A DNA stretch of 64,000 bases from Acidobacteriota bacterium (lineage in GTDB: Bacteria; Acidobacteriota; UBA6911), in the NCBI GenBank assembly GCA_016929335.1, contig JAFGIY010000065.1, positions 62,001 to 126,000 of the forward strand, in the 5' to 3' direction. A program made the position numbers and the translations under genes. Shown piece after piece: positions 43,100 through 52,011 of the stretch. Every line of letters starts with the position of its first letter. The stretch's first letter is position 1. Under the pieces are notes generated by a model that had not been told where the DNA came from, searched no databases, and saw only the letters and a program-made list of their open reading frames with translations.

Positions 43100-44311
43100 C
43101 TAGGAACCGGTATCGGCTTCGCCGGGATTCAAAACTATCGAATCTCCTTCATCAATGCCCTGCAGGATTTCAATTTCTTCGGAGGTAAAGAGTCCCAGAT
43201 TCACAGGTTTTGCTTTCGTTCCAGTGCCCTCCAATAAAAGCACCGCGGGCTTTCCTTCATCATTAAAAACGGCGCTCCTCGGAACGATCAAAACGTTTGC
43301 CTTAAAATCCGTCGCTATTTCAACTTTGACGTTTAGGTTCGGGATCAGTCCATTCGGCCCTTTATCAATAGAGCACAACACATAGCCTATGGAGCGATTA
43401 TTCATCGCCACAACTTGTTCCGCCGGCGTTTGTACAGCGCCGCTCCATTGTTGATCCGGCATTCCGTCCCATTCAATCAGCACCGATTGTCCCTTTCGAA
43501 TGCGACCCAGGTCCGGTTCATCCACATAGGCGCGAAGCCTTATCTTGCCGGGCTCGTAAATCTGGGCAAGCGTCTGGCCCCTTGTAACATACGATCCCGG
43601 TTTTACGGAAAGCGAATAGATCAATCCGTTCTCCGGCGCCACAATGGATTCCAACTGCAATTGCCGTTCCAGCAGCGAAACCTGTTTGGCTAGTTCACTG
43701 ACTTTATCCTGTTCCCATTGCTTTTCCTCTGTGGAATAGCGCATCTGCAAATCCTGCTTCTTTTGTCTGAGCGCATTCAGTTGAAGCTGCAATATGTCGC
43801 GCTGCTTCCGCATGGCTTCCACTGTCGCTCGAGGAGTGGCCTGTTTTGCCAAAAGAGATTCCTCCAATTGCAGATCCTTTTCTTGCTGCTCCAACTGCAA
43901 CTCCCGTTCTGCAATGGATGCATCCAGCGCAGCCACTTCTTCTTTTAGCGGCCCTCCCAGAATTGCCTGAGCTTGACGCCTGGCTTGCAGCAAGGCCGCT
44001 TTCGCTTCCGCAAGTGAGGTTCTGAGTTCCCGCGATTCCAGTCGAATCAGCAGCTGTCCTTCCGCAATTTCCGATCCTTCCTGCTTCTGAACGCCTGCGA
44101 CGAACGCATCAATGGGAGCATAGATTTCGCTGGGACTGATAGGTTCGATAATGCCGTTGGTGCTGATCGCAACCTTTATATCGCGGCGGACGGCCTTGGC
44201 CGTATTAAACGGTGGAGAATCCGAGCGGTTGCTCAGCCCGGAATAGACCAGATAAGCTGCAAGTAGAATCAAAACGAAAAGCGCGATTAAGAATCCATAT
44301 TTTCGAGCCAT
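43100..44311 (-). CDS. HlyD/MacA-type periplasmic adaptor protein
   Basis: 403 residues. N-terminal membrane anchor (FLIALFVLILLAAYLVYSG), a barrel-sandwich half (IEPISPSEIYAPIDAFVAGV), a long coiled coil (about 110-210, rich in Gln/Leu/Glu), then the second lipoyl half VAPENGLIYSLSVKPGSYVTRGQ and a beta-barrel. It bridges the inner-membrane permease and an outer-membrane channel. Gene order places it directly before the MacB-type permease, 88 nt apart. Confidence 0.87.
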   Translation of the reverse strand: MARKYGFLIALFVLILLAAYLVYSGLSNRSDSPPFNTAKAVRRDIKVAISTNGIIEPISPSEIYAPIDAFVAGVQKQEGSEIAEGQLLIRLESRELRTSLAEAKAALLQARRQAQAILGGPLKEEVAALDASIAERELQLEQQEKDLQLEESLLAKQATPRATVEAMRKQRDILQLQLNALRQKKQDLQMRYSTEEKQWEQDKVSELAKQVSLLERQLQLESIVAPENGLIYSLSVKPGSYVTRGQTLAQIYEPGKIRLRAYVDEPDLGRIRKGQSVLIEWDGMPDQQWSGAVQTPAEQVVAMNNRSIGYVLCSIDKGPNGLIPNLNVKVEIATDFKANVLIVPRSAVFNDEGKPAVLLLEGTGTKAKPVNLGLFTSEEIEILQGIDEGDSIVLNPGEADTGS

Positions 44312-44448
44312 AAGTATCCCGGAACTCAGAAAGTGTGCTTACATCTGAAATTCAATAGCGTTGCAGCGAACGTGTGGCATAAATCTCCGGCAAGCCCGGC
44401 CTCCAAAAGGCAGGCTGCCAAACGGCGAAAGGCCCGCCACACTCCGGA

Positions 44449-46230
44449 TTATTTTTTCAGCTTTTCCTTCAGCTGCTTGACTTCCGGTCTTGATTCCAGC
44501 TTGGGATCGATCTCAAGCGCACGTTGCAGTGCGACTTCCGAAGCAAGCTTATTGCCCATAGCTTCGCTTAAAACGGCAAAATGCAAATGCATCTCAGGAT
44601 TTCCGGGTGCCGATCGGACCGCATCTTCAAGAAGCTTGGCGGCCTTTTCATTCTGTCCCGCCAGGTAGTAGATCCATCCCAGAGTGTCGGAAACCGTAGG
44701 ATTTCCTTTGGCCAAACCATATGCTTTTTCTGCTAATGGGAGCGCTTCCTCAATATTATTTTTTCTGACGGCTAAAGCGTAAGCCAAATTATTCAGCACT
44801 GCGGGATTATCGGGCAAAAGCTGCTGAAGCCTTCTGTAGCGACCAATAGCTTTGTCATATTCCTGAGCGACCTCATAGAGCGAAGCCAGAACAAAATGCG
44901 CGTCCGGCAACCGGTCGTCGCGCGCGATCGCCTCCTCGAGCGATTGGCGTGCTCCCGCCTGATCTTGTTTGGCGAGACGCGCCTCGGAACGCAACATCAG
45001 CCGAATGGTGTCCGGATGAATCCCTGCTTTCCTATAGGCCGTCACGGAGATAGCCCGGAGCCGGCGTGTGCCGAAATATGCGGGGAACTCCGTATCTGGA
45101 TCGATCCCTTTGTCAATTTCCTGTGCCGTGAGAGATCTGGTGCGAAACGGTGCGCACAGGGGGTCTCCCACAACTATGGTTTGCCAGCTCAAGTAGGGCA
45201 TTGCAAGATAGTAGGACTCGATCAAATTTAAGCCGGACAGATATGCCGGGAACAGAATATTGGGCCGAACGGTGCCCTCAAGGTAAGGCTCCGATACATG
45301 AGCCGATATTCCGGTTGCGCCTTCGCGTATCAAGTCAGCCGCCAGCGATTGAGAATTGCCCGAATCGGCAGGAGCTTGCGCAGCCAAAGATTCCTTGAAT
45401 GTTCGGCCATCGGTGCTTACAAACATACCTGCCAGCGCTCCCGGCATAAACTCGAAGTCGAAGCGACGTATCCGGATTTCGGGATCGTTGGAGCCCCAGG
45501 AGTAGTAGCCCAGAACCTTCTTTGTCCCGGTTATAACCTTTTTGGTATTGTCGAAGATGGTGCGATCGCTGAAACCCGCTTTTGCCAGCAAATCTGCTGC
45601 TTCCTCGAGCCAGATATCTCCCTTCTCGTCGCTTGATCCCTTGCCGTCCAGTACTATCGATCCCTCTTTGGCTGGAGCAAATCCGCGATCGATCAGTCCT
45701 CGGATATCGGTATTGTCGTATCCATCCAGACGGCTGACCAGGTAAATATCGCAATCCGCGTGGCTGAATTGCCTCGCTTGTGCAGGCGGTGCATTGCCCA
45801 GAAAATACGGATTGTTCACCTGGCCGGCCGGCGGGATCGCCTGTCCTGCCATCTTTCTATATAAAAGCGTCAATTCCGAATCCACGCTGGCTGCAGTCCC
45901 ATCCTTCCCCGGGGTGCCCGTTATGCGAAGCGGAATGCCCTTTGTCAATACGATGTAGAGAATGCGATCCTGCGCAAAATTGCGTGACAACCAGAGCCTG
46001 ACCGGCAGCTCGATTTGCCGTTCGAAATCCTGCCGGGAGATGCTATCATCCACAGTGATCTTGATCCGGAGAATATTCGATTGGGGTATGCCGCGCTTTT
46101 GCGCATAATACATCCCGACTTCCATTGACGTTGGGCTTGCCTCATTGAGAACCAGAAGCACGTTCTCTGCCGTTTGAGCAAATAACGGCACCGCAAACAA
46201 TGGGAGCAGAAGAACTAGACGGATAATCAT
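44449..46230 (-). CDS. TIGR03790-family exported protein with C-terminal TPRs
   Basis: 593 residues. Signal peptide MIIRLVLLLPLFAVPLFA, then the TIGR03790 domain (about 22-370): ENVLLVLNEASPTSMEVGMYYA, IPQSNILRI, LYIVLTKGIPLRITGTPG, SVDSELTLLY, YLVSRLDGYD and YYSWGSNDPEIRIRR. About four TPR motifs fill residues 410-590. The family is of unknown function and occurs in Acidobacteria and other Gram-negatives. It opens the minus-strand envelope run and is divergent from the ATPase gene at 46336. Confidence 0.83.
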   Translation of the reverse strand: MIIRLVLLLPLFAVPLFAQTAENVLLVLNEASPTSMEVGMYYAQKRGIPQSNILRIKITVDDSISRQDFERQIELPVRLWLSRNFAQDRILYIVLTKGIPLRITGTPGKDGTAASVDSELTLLYRKMAGQAIPPAGQVNNPYFLGNAPPAQARQFSHADCDIYLVSRLDGYDNTDIRGLIDRGFAPAKEGSIVLDGKGSSDEKGDIWLEEAADLLAKAGFSDRTIFDNTKKVITGTKKVLGYYSWGSNDPEIRIRRFDFEFMPGALAGMFVSTDGRTFKESLAAQAPADSGNSQSLAADLIREGATGISAHVSEPYLEGTVRPNILFPAYLSGLNLIESYYLAMPYLSWQTIVVGDPLCAPFRTRSLTAQEIDKGIDPDTEFPAYFGTRRLRAISVTAYRKAGIHPDTIRLMLRSEARLAKQDQAGARQSLEEAIARDDRLPDAHFVLASLYEVAQEYDKAIGRYRRLQQLLPDNPAVLNNLAYALAVRKNNIEEALPLAEKAYGLAKGNPTVSDTLGWIYYLAGQNEKAAKLLEDAVRSAPGNPEMHLHFAVLSEAMGNKLASEVALQRALEIDPKLESRPEVKQLKEKLKK

Positions 46231-46249
46231 TCAGCGATCATATCATCGC

Positions 46250-46316
46250 ATGCATGGATTTCACAAATCTCACGAAGAATAAATTTGAATAATCTGCGAA
46301 ATCCATGGATGCTTTG
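46250..46316. repeat. ATCCGTG-family imperfect palindrome in a divergent promoter region
   Basis: GCATGGATTTCACAAAT on the left mirrors ATAATCTGCGAAATCCATGGATGC on the right, in the 105 bp between two divergent genes. Confidence 0.5.
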
Positions 46317-46335
46317 ATGCCGATAAGATACTTCT

Positions 46336-47331
46336 ATGTATGAGAAATTTTACGGTTTGAGAGAACCCGCCTTTAACCTTACTCCGGATCCCACCTTCCT
46401 CTTCCTCAACAAACGGAGCAAGGATGCCCTGGATCAGATCCTTTACGGTATCGAGCGCCGGGAAGGTTTCGCCGTCATTGTCGGGGATATAGGGACCGGC
46501 AAGACGACAATGTGCTGGGCACTTCTGGAAAGACTTGCGCGGAAGGATATCCGCACCGCCATGATTCAGAATCCAATGCTTTCCGAACTGGATATCCTGA
46601 GGTCGATTTTGCAGGACTTTGGCGTTCGTCCTAAAAGAAAGCAGCCGTCCCTGGATTTTGATGGGCTTGGAGATGAAACGAAGGAAATCTTCGATGCCGA
46701 CTGGATGGAGGGGATGAGCAAGAAACAGCTTCTGGACCGGCTGAATATGTTCCTCGCAGAACGGGCTCAGGAAAACGTTTTTAGCGTCCTGATCGTGGAT
46801 GAAGCGCAGAATGTCTCAACGACGCTGCTCGAGCAATTACGACTTCTGTCAAACCTGGAAACGGCGAAAAAAAAGCTGATTCAAATCATTTTTGTAGGGC
46901 AGCTGGAACTGAACCAAAAACTCAAGGCTCTGTCCATGCGCCAGCTGAATCAGAGGATTTCTGTTCGTTTTGAAACCAAAACCCTTTCAAGGGAGGATAC
47001 GGAACGCTATATCCGTCATCGGCTGGCTGTGGCCGGCGGCGCGCCGAGACTGCGCTTCGGATCGGGAACCTTCCGGGCTGTCTGGCGGTATTCCAGGGGG
47101 TATCCTCGAATGATTAACCTGATTTGCGATCGCGCGTTGTTGGCCGGTTATGCAGAGCGTGCAGCCGTAATTACCCCAAGGTTGGTCCGGAAAGGAGCCT
47201 TGGCATTAAAAGGTCTGGAAGATGCCGGGCCGAAACTCTCTCAAGGCTGGTTTCGTCGTTTGATGCCCTTCCTCATACCTGCGGTTTTTTTGCTTTCCGT
47301 TCTCCTATTTGCCCTCTCCAAAAGCAATTAA
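46336..47331 (+). CDS. ExeA/XrtA-associated AAA ATPase with C-terminal membrane helix
   Basis: 331 residues. MYEKFYGLREPAFNLTPDP is the shared start of ExeA-type and PEP-CTERM-associated ATPases. Walker A GDIGTGKT (50-57), Walker B SVLIVDEAQN, sensor-like LRLLSNLET, and a lid with RGYPRMINLICDRALLAGY follow. One helix near 310-328 anchors the C-terminus. In exosortase genomes this protein belongs to the EPS export cluster. It begins the PEP-CTERM region here. Confidence 0.85.
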   Translation: MYEKFYGLREPAFNLTPDPTFLFLNKRSKDALDQILYGIERREGFAVIVGDIGTGKTTMCWALLERLARKDIRTAMIQNPMLSELDILRSILQDFGVRPKRKQPSLDFDGLGDETKEIFDADWMEGMSKKQLLDRLNMFLAERAQENVFSVLIVDEAQNVSTTLLEQLRLLSNLETAKKKLIQIIFVGQLELNQKLKALSMRQLNQRISVRFETKTLSREDTERYIRHRLAVAGGAPRLRFGSGTFRAVWRYSRGYPRMINLICDRALLAGYAERAAVITPRLVRKGALALKGLEDAGPKLSQGWFRRLMPFLIPAVFLLSVLLFALSKSN

Positions 47332-47444
47332 CTCCTTTAAAAATACCTTTACATAAGCACAATATGTAGTGTAATAATTAGCTGTACATACAAGATAGCT
47401 TTAGTGCCCCAGTATCAGATCAAGATTTTTGGATTGATGTAACC

Positions 47445-47921
47445 ATGCAGCTGCCGATTGGTCCCGATCCGAAGTCTGATGCAAGGTTTAGGCTTGGAAG
47501 TCGTGTTGACTTCGATCATAGGGGCGCTACCCTGTCCATTGAATCCCAACTAAAGCTGCGAGAGCTATACAACTATATTGAAGTTTATCAGGCTGTTTTG
47601 CGCGAAATTAAAACAGACCTGTTTCTTTTCGAATCCAATTCCGAGAATGTCGCCAGTCTGCAAAGAGCATCCGAAATGCTTGAAGAATTCTGTATAGAAG
47701 CGGACAGCTGGGGATTCAATTCGCTTTATGAGATTGGTTTAAGCTTGCAGATGCTGCTTATCAATTCACAAAACCGCATTCAGAACGGTGTTTTCTGGGA
47801 TACTTTGAAGAGGGGATTGGCGATGTTGTCGGATCTTCTGGAACAATGTGAAATCGATTTCCGCTGGAGACTTGCAGTCGCCGACATGCTTGATTCCCTC
47901 AACCAGGTATCGCGCAACTGA
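47445..47921 (+). CDS. Hypothetical helical protein
   Basis: 158 residues, no family recognised. After a polar N-terminus (1-30) it is all-helical: SIESQLKLRELYNYIEVYQAVLREIK in two halves, then an ASEMLEEFCIEADSWGF region and LKRGLAMLSDLLEQCEIDFRWR. The helix pattern recalls a four-helix histidine-phosphotransfer (Hpt) bundle, but the HxxKG phospho-site is absent. It lies 113 nt after the ATPase, same strand. No good ribosome-binding site before the ATG. Confidence 0.6.
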   Translation: MQLPIGPDPKSDARFRLGSRVDFDHRGATLSIESQLKLRELYNYIEVYQAVLREIKTDLFLFESNSENVASLQRASEMLEEFCIEADSWGFNSLYEIGLSLQMLLINSQNRIQNGVFWDTLKRGLAMLSDLLEQCEIDFRWRLAVADMLDSLNQVSRN

Positions 47922-48037
47922 AGTTTCCTTCCTGTTTAGCCTCCTTATTCCAGATAGCGGATATTCCTCCTGTAGTGAAATGGACACGTCTCGCCGGAGC
48001 ATGTGATCGCATAAATAGCGGTTTTGCGGGCAGCTTC

Positions 48038-48060
48038 CAGTGTCGAGATATTTTACACTG
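48038..48060. promoter_or_regulatory. candidate upstream activator site for the sigma-54 promoter
   Basis: CAGTGT (48038-48043) and ACACTG (48055-48060) flank CGAGATATTTT. The site lies about 140 nt upstream of the -24 element, a usual enhancer distance for an NtrC-type activator such as PrsR. Confidence 0.4.
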
Positions 48061-48198
48061 TCCCCGCAAATTGGAAAATTCCTTTACAACATTAGCATTC
48101 AATTATTGAGCGGGCTTCATGAAATACCGGCAGCTAAACCATTAATTTATAAAGGGATATAATGGAGGCGAGCCCTTTTTTACAGGTTAGGGCTTTCG

Positions 48199-48212
48199 GG
48201 ACTCTTTATTGC
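48199..48212 (+). promoter_or_regulatory. sigma-54-type -24/-12 promoter of PEP-CTERM gene
   Basis: GG at 48199-48200 and GC at 48211-48212 are exactly 10 nt apart in CGGGACTCTTTATTGCTT, close to the TGGCAC-N5-TTGCW pattern. The start site would fall near 48224, about 24 nt before the ATG at 48248. Confidence 0.55.
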
Positions 48213-48247
48213 TTGTATATTTATGTCATATGCTTCAGGAGGATTTC

Positions 48248-48925
48248 ATGAAGTCATTTATACAGATTATTTGCCTATGTGGACTGCTGGCGGGTTTCTC
48301 GACGCCTGTTTTTGCCGACACCCTTACTTTCAATGACAGCTGGAGCGGCAGCGAATATATAGATGTTGCCAACGGTCAGCCAAAGTGGTGGAGCCCCAAA
48401 TTTGATTTTCCCGATGCGGATACAAAGCCCACGAGTACTTATCCCCAGGGTATTTTTGAGTATGATGAGTACTATCTGGATAATCTCGTGTCCTTTACTA
48501 TTACCGTAAAAGGCCATAACGACAATGATAGCCAGTCAATTGACTTTTTCCTGGATTTTAATGGCGACCATACTTATTGGTTTAACAGCTATCAATCGGA
48601 TAAAGGCAAGATCGGCGGACATAATGTGGCAAATAGCGTTCCTTTCACCCTGGTGCTGGACATAAAGAACCAGGACCTGTTGTATGCAAAGAATTCCGAT
48701 CCTTTAGTGGACGTGGGCAATCTTGAGTATGTTACTGCTGCATCATTTGCCGGGAGAGATGCCTTTTACCTTGGAATCGGGTGCCATTTTTATCTCGACA
48801 ATATTTATGTGGATGTGACTGTAAATAAGCCAAGCGAACTTCCGCCTGTGCCGGAGCCGGCTACGATATTTTTGATAGGATCCTGCCTAATAGGATTAGC
48901 TGCCTGGAGATTAAAGAAAAACTAA
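48248..48925 (+). CDS. PEP-CTERM sorted exported protein
   Basis: 225 residues. Signal peptide MKSFIQIICLCGLLAGFSTPVFA; the mature part is acidic, Asp/Asn/Tyr-rich and beta-like (TLTFNDSWSGSEYIDVANG). The tail PVPEPATIFLIGSCLIGLAAW then RLKKN is a complete exosortase signal: VPEP, one helix, basic end. It would be cut and attached at the surface or released into the extracellular matrix by the exosortase at 62801-63661. The ATG at 48248 follows AGGAGG; an upstream frame to 48209 starts before the apparent transcript start. Confidence 0.9.
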   Translation: MKSFIQIICLCGLLAGFSTPVFADTLTFNDSWSGSEYIDVANGQPKWWSPKFDFPDADTKPTSTYPQGIFEYDEYYLDNLVSFTITVKGHNDNDSQSIDFFLDFNGDHTYWFNSYQSDKGKIGGHNVANSVPFTLVLDIKNQDLLYAKNSDPLVDVGNLEYVTAASFAGRDAFYLGIGCHFYLDNIYVDVTVNKPSELPPVPEPATIFLIGSCLIGLAAWRLKKN

Positions 48926-48958
48926 CTGGCAATTGAGCGCCGAAATAATAGTAAAATA

Positions 48959-48986
48959 AGAGCCGCTTTCGGGCGGCTCTTTTTTT
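48959..48986 (+). terminator. Rho-independent terminator
   Basis: AGAGCCGC (48959-48966) pairs with GCGGCTCT (48973-48980) and is followed by seven T. It ends the PEP-CTERM transcript. Confidence 0.92.
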
Positions 48987-49088
48987 ATTTGTGCAAACCA
49001 TAGCCGGGCTCAAAAAAGTTTCTTATTTCAATGCTTTTGCCGATAAAGTTTGTGGCCCCATACGGCCCCTTATAGAAAGGACTGGCGC

Positions 49089-50375
49089 ATGAAAATAGCG
49101 GTTGTGGGACTTGGTTACGTTGGATTGCCTCTATCCCTGCAGTTTGCTCGTGCCGGCGTCAACGTGTTGGGATTGGATGTGGATAAGCAGAAAGTGGACG
49201 CCCTCAATGCCGGCAGGAGTTATATCAAGCACATTGAATCCGCGGATATCGAGAAGGCGGTAAATGAGGGGAATTTCAAGGCATCTATTGATTTTTCCAG
49301 AATCAAGGAAGCCGAGGCCGTCATTATCTGTGTGCCGACACCGCTGAACAAAAACCGCGAACCCGATATCAGCTATATCGTCGATACGGGCAAATCCGTC
49401 GCCCCCCATATGGCGAAAGGATGTCTGGTTGTTCTTGAATCGACTACCTATCCCGGCACCACCGACGAAGATTTGCGTGAAGTATTGGAATCAGGATCCG
49501 GCATGAAGGCCGGCAAAGATTTTTATCTGGCATTTTCGCCGGAAAGGGAAGATCCGGGAAATCCGGACAGTCAGGTGGCGCTGATTCCCAAGGTAGTCGG
49601 AGGATACTCGCCTGAATGCCTGAAGAGAGCCTTAGATCTCTACGGCAAAGCGATCAAGACAATCGTTCCGGTCTCTTCCTGCCGCGCGGCCGAAGCCACG
49701 AAGCTTCTGGAAAACACTTTTCGGAGTGTCAATATCGCTCTCGTAAATGAATTGAAAATAGTTTATGGTGCGATGGGTATTGATGTCTGGGAAGTCATTA
49801 ATTCCGCAAAAACAAAACCTTTCGGTTTCATGCCTTTTTACCCCGGTCCGGGCCTTGGCGGACACTGCATCCCGATCGACCCCTTTTATCTGACCTGGAA
49901 GGCAAGGGAGTACGGGCAGCACACACGCTTTATTGAGCTGGCCGGCGAGATAAACACATCCATGCCGGAGTATGTGGTAAACCGGGTTGCCGAGGCATTA
50001 AACTCCAGGCGCAAAGCATTGAACGGATCGTCGGTAGCGGTTTTGGGGATTGCGTATAAGGCAAACGTGGATGACGATCGTGAATCTCCCAGCTATGTGC
50101 TGATGGATCTGCTTAAGAAGCGCGGCGCAGAGGTAAGCTATTACGATCCTTACATCCCTGTGATACGGCCGTCGCGCGAACACAGTCACTGGGCCGGGAC
50201 AAAGTCGATACCCTGGTCCAAAGAAACCTTGCGCAAGTTTGACGTAGTGCTTATTTCCACAAACCATGAGGCAGTGAACTATCAGGAATTGGCGGATTCG
50301 GCGGACTGCATCGTGGATACGCGCAACGCGATGGCGGGAATCAAAGCCCGTCCCGGCCAGGTCTGGAAAGCTTAA
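49089..50375 (+). CDS. UDP-N-acetylhexosamine dehydrogenase (WbpA/WecC type)
   Basis: 428 residues. NAD-dependent four-electron oxidation of UDP-GlcNAc or UDP-ManNAc to the uronate, feeding exopolysaccharide synthesis. AVVGLGYVGLPLSLQFA Rossmann loop, CVPTPLNKNREPD, LESTTYPGTT, catalytic Cys in GPGLGGHCIPIDPFYLTWKA, and AYKANVDDDRESPS. AGGA precedes the ATG at 49089; 13 further codons upstream are not conserved-looking. The substrate sugar is not settled by sequence, though the HCIPIDPFYLTWKA segment is common in UDP-GlcNAc dehydrogenases. Confidence 0.88.
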   Translation: MKIAVVGLGYVGLPLSLQFARAGVNVLGLDVDKQKVDALNAGRSYIKHIESADIEKAVNEGNFKASIDFSRIKEAEAVIICVPTPLNKNREPDISYIVDTGKSVAPHMAKGCLVVLESTTYPGTTDEDLREVLESGSGMKAGKDFYLAFSPEREDPGNPDSQVALIPKVVGGYSPECLKRALDLYGKAIKTIVPVSSCRAAEATKLLENTFRSVNIALVNELKIVYGAMGIDVWEVINSAKTKPFGFMPFYPGPGLGGHCIPIDPFYLTWKAREYGQHTRFIELAGEINTSMPEYVVNRVAEALNSRRKALNGSSVAVLGIAYKANVDDDRESPSYVLMDLLKKRGAEVSYYDPYIPVIRPSREHSHWAGTKSIPWSKETLRKFDVVLISTNHEAVNYQELADSADCIVDTRNAMAGIKARPGQVWKA

Positions 50376-50427
50376 AAAACGGCCACGGATTGCACGGTTT
50401 TTATCTTTTCGCCGCCGCAATCCCTGG

Positions 50428-51807
50428 CTAGAAGTGCTTCAGCGGCGGGCGGCCGAGCGGATAGACATTAAAGCCGATTTCAAAGAGCCGCTCGTGGTCC
50501 AGGATATTGCGTCCGTCGAACAGAAACGCCGGCTTCTCCATGTATTTGTAAATCTTTTCCCAGTCCAGAGAGCGATAGAGGGCCCACTCGGTCATGATAG
50601 CGATGGCATGTGCCCCTTGTGCCGCTTTATAGGGATCTTCCAGGAAATCCGCGTCGGATCCTGATCCCGCGAGGTCTATGCGCGCATTATCGAGCGCTTT
50701 GGGATCCGTTATTGCTACATGAGATTTTTCTTCCAGAAGCTTTCGCGCGATATGGATGGCGGGGGATTCCCGTGTGTCGCTTGTGTCTGCCTTGAATGCA
50801 AAGCCGAACAGCGCAATGCGCTTCCCAACAATGGTATTGAACATCTCGCGTATTATCATGCGGACAAAGCGCGCTTCCTGGAATTCATTCATCTGCAGGA
50901 CGGATTCCCAGTAACGGGCAACCTCGTTGAGGCCATAGGATTCGGAAATGTACACCAGATTCAGGATGTCTTTTTTAAAGCAGGATCCGCCAAATCCGAC
51001 ACTGGCGTTGAGGAAGCGGCTGCCGACCCGCGAGTCCATGCCGACGGCACGAGCGACTTCCTGGACATTTGCATCGGTTTTTTCGCAAAGCGCTGAGATG
51101 CTGTTGATGGAAGAGATCCGCTGCGCCAGGAAAGCGTTTGCCACCAGCTTGGAAAGCTCGGCACTCCAGATATTGCTGGTAAGAATCTTTTCTCTCGGCA
51201 CCCAGTTGGCGTAGATCTCGACGATTTCCTGCCTTGCGCGGAGTCCTTCCGGAGTCTCACGAGAACCGATCAGAACTCTATCCGGTTCCAGCAGGTCCTG
51301 TATGGCTGAACCTTCCGCCAGAAATTCAGGATTTGAGATCACTTCGAAACGGATCTTTTTCCCGTTGGCATTGAGGATGTTTTCCATTGTCTGGGCTGTT
51401 TTGACGGGCAGGGTGCTTTTCTCGATTACGATCTTGGAGGATTTGGATTCACGCAGAATCTCACGCGCCACTTTTTCCCAATATTGAAGATCTGCCGCCT
51501 TGCCTGCGCCTTCACCGAAGGTTTTGGTCGGAGTATTCACCGATACAAAAATGATCTCCGACTCCCGGATCGCAGTGCTGATATCCGTGGAGAAGAACAG
51601 ATTCCGTCCCCGCGCCGCTTTCACGACTTCCAGGAGCCCCGGTTCATAAATAGGCAGCTGATCGGTCTGCCACGCCTTAATCCGGGCTTCGCTGACATCG
51701 ACTACGTCCACCTTGTATTGGGGGCACTTCATTGCGATAACGGCCATCGTTGGCCCGCCTACATATCCTGCGCCGATACATGCGATTTTTTTTGAGAACA
51801 TAGTCAT
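50428..51807 (-). CDS. UDP-glucose 6-dehydrogenase of the animal/plant type
   Basis: 459 residues, longer than typical bacterial Ugd. ACIGAGYVGGPTMAVIA, LPIYEPGLLEV, RNLFFSTDI, FVSVNTPTKTFGEGAGKAADL and catalytic Cys in GFGGSCFKKDILNLVYI are features of eukaryotic UGDH. It makes UDP-glucuronate for glycan synthesis. GAGGAG precedes the ATG at 51807. It faces the other nucleotide-sugar dehydrogenase tail to tail, 52 nt apart. Confidence 0.92.
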   Translation of the reverse strand: MTMFSKKIACIGAGYVGGPTMAVIAMKCPQYKVDVVDVSEARIKAWQTDQLPIYEPGLLEVVKAARGRNLFFSTDISTAIRESEIIFVSVNTPTKTFGEGAGKAADLQYWEKVAREILRESKSSKIVIEKSTLPVKTAQTMENILNANGKKIRFEVISNPEFLAEGSAIQDLLEPDRVLIGSRETPEGLRARQEIVEIYANWVPREKILTSNIWSAELSKLVANAFLAQRISSINSISALCEKTDANVQEVARAVGMDSRVGSRFLNASVGFGGSCFKKDILNLVYISESYGLNEVARYWESVLQMNEFQEARFVRMIIREMFNTIVGKRIALFGFAFKADTSDTRESPAIHIARKLLEEKSHVAITDPKALDNARIDLAGSGSDADFLEDPYKAAQGAHAIAIMTEWALYRSLDWEKIYKYMEKPAFLFDGRNILDHERLFEIGFNVYPLGRPPLKHF

Positions 51808-52011
51808 GTCTTCTCCTCGGCATTCAAATCGGCCAAATTGCCTGTGTCCTTAGCAATTAGCGCTCCCGGTTCTGCAGTGAGGCATCCTGTTTCGACCTTT
51901 ATCAAACGGTGCGAAAACAGACGCGCAAGCCTGTATCTGGGAAACAGCATATTTTTTATAAATCTAAACACTTGCTGCCGATACAGTCTCAGACTAGACT
52001 TGGAATTTCCT

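Larger units (their letters stand above)
47922..48247. other. 326-bp regulatory region before a PEP-CTERM gene
   Basis: No gene. From 5' to 3' it has an inverted repeat (48038-48060), a TATAAT (48158-48163) without a matching -35, an AGCCCT/AGGGCT hairpin (48171-48194), a -24/-12 element (48199-48212) and AGGAGG before the ATG. Confidence 0.6.
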
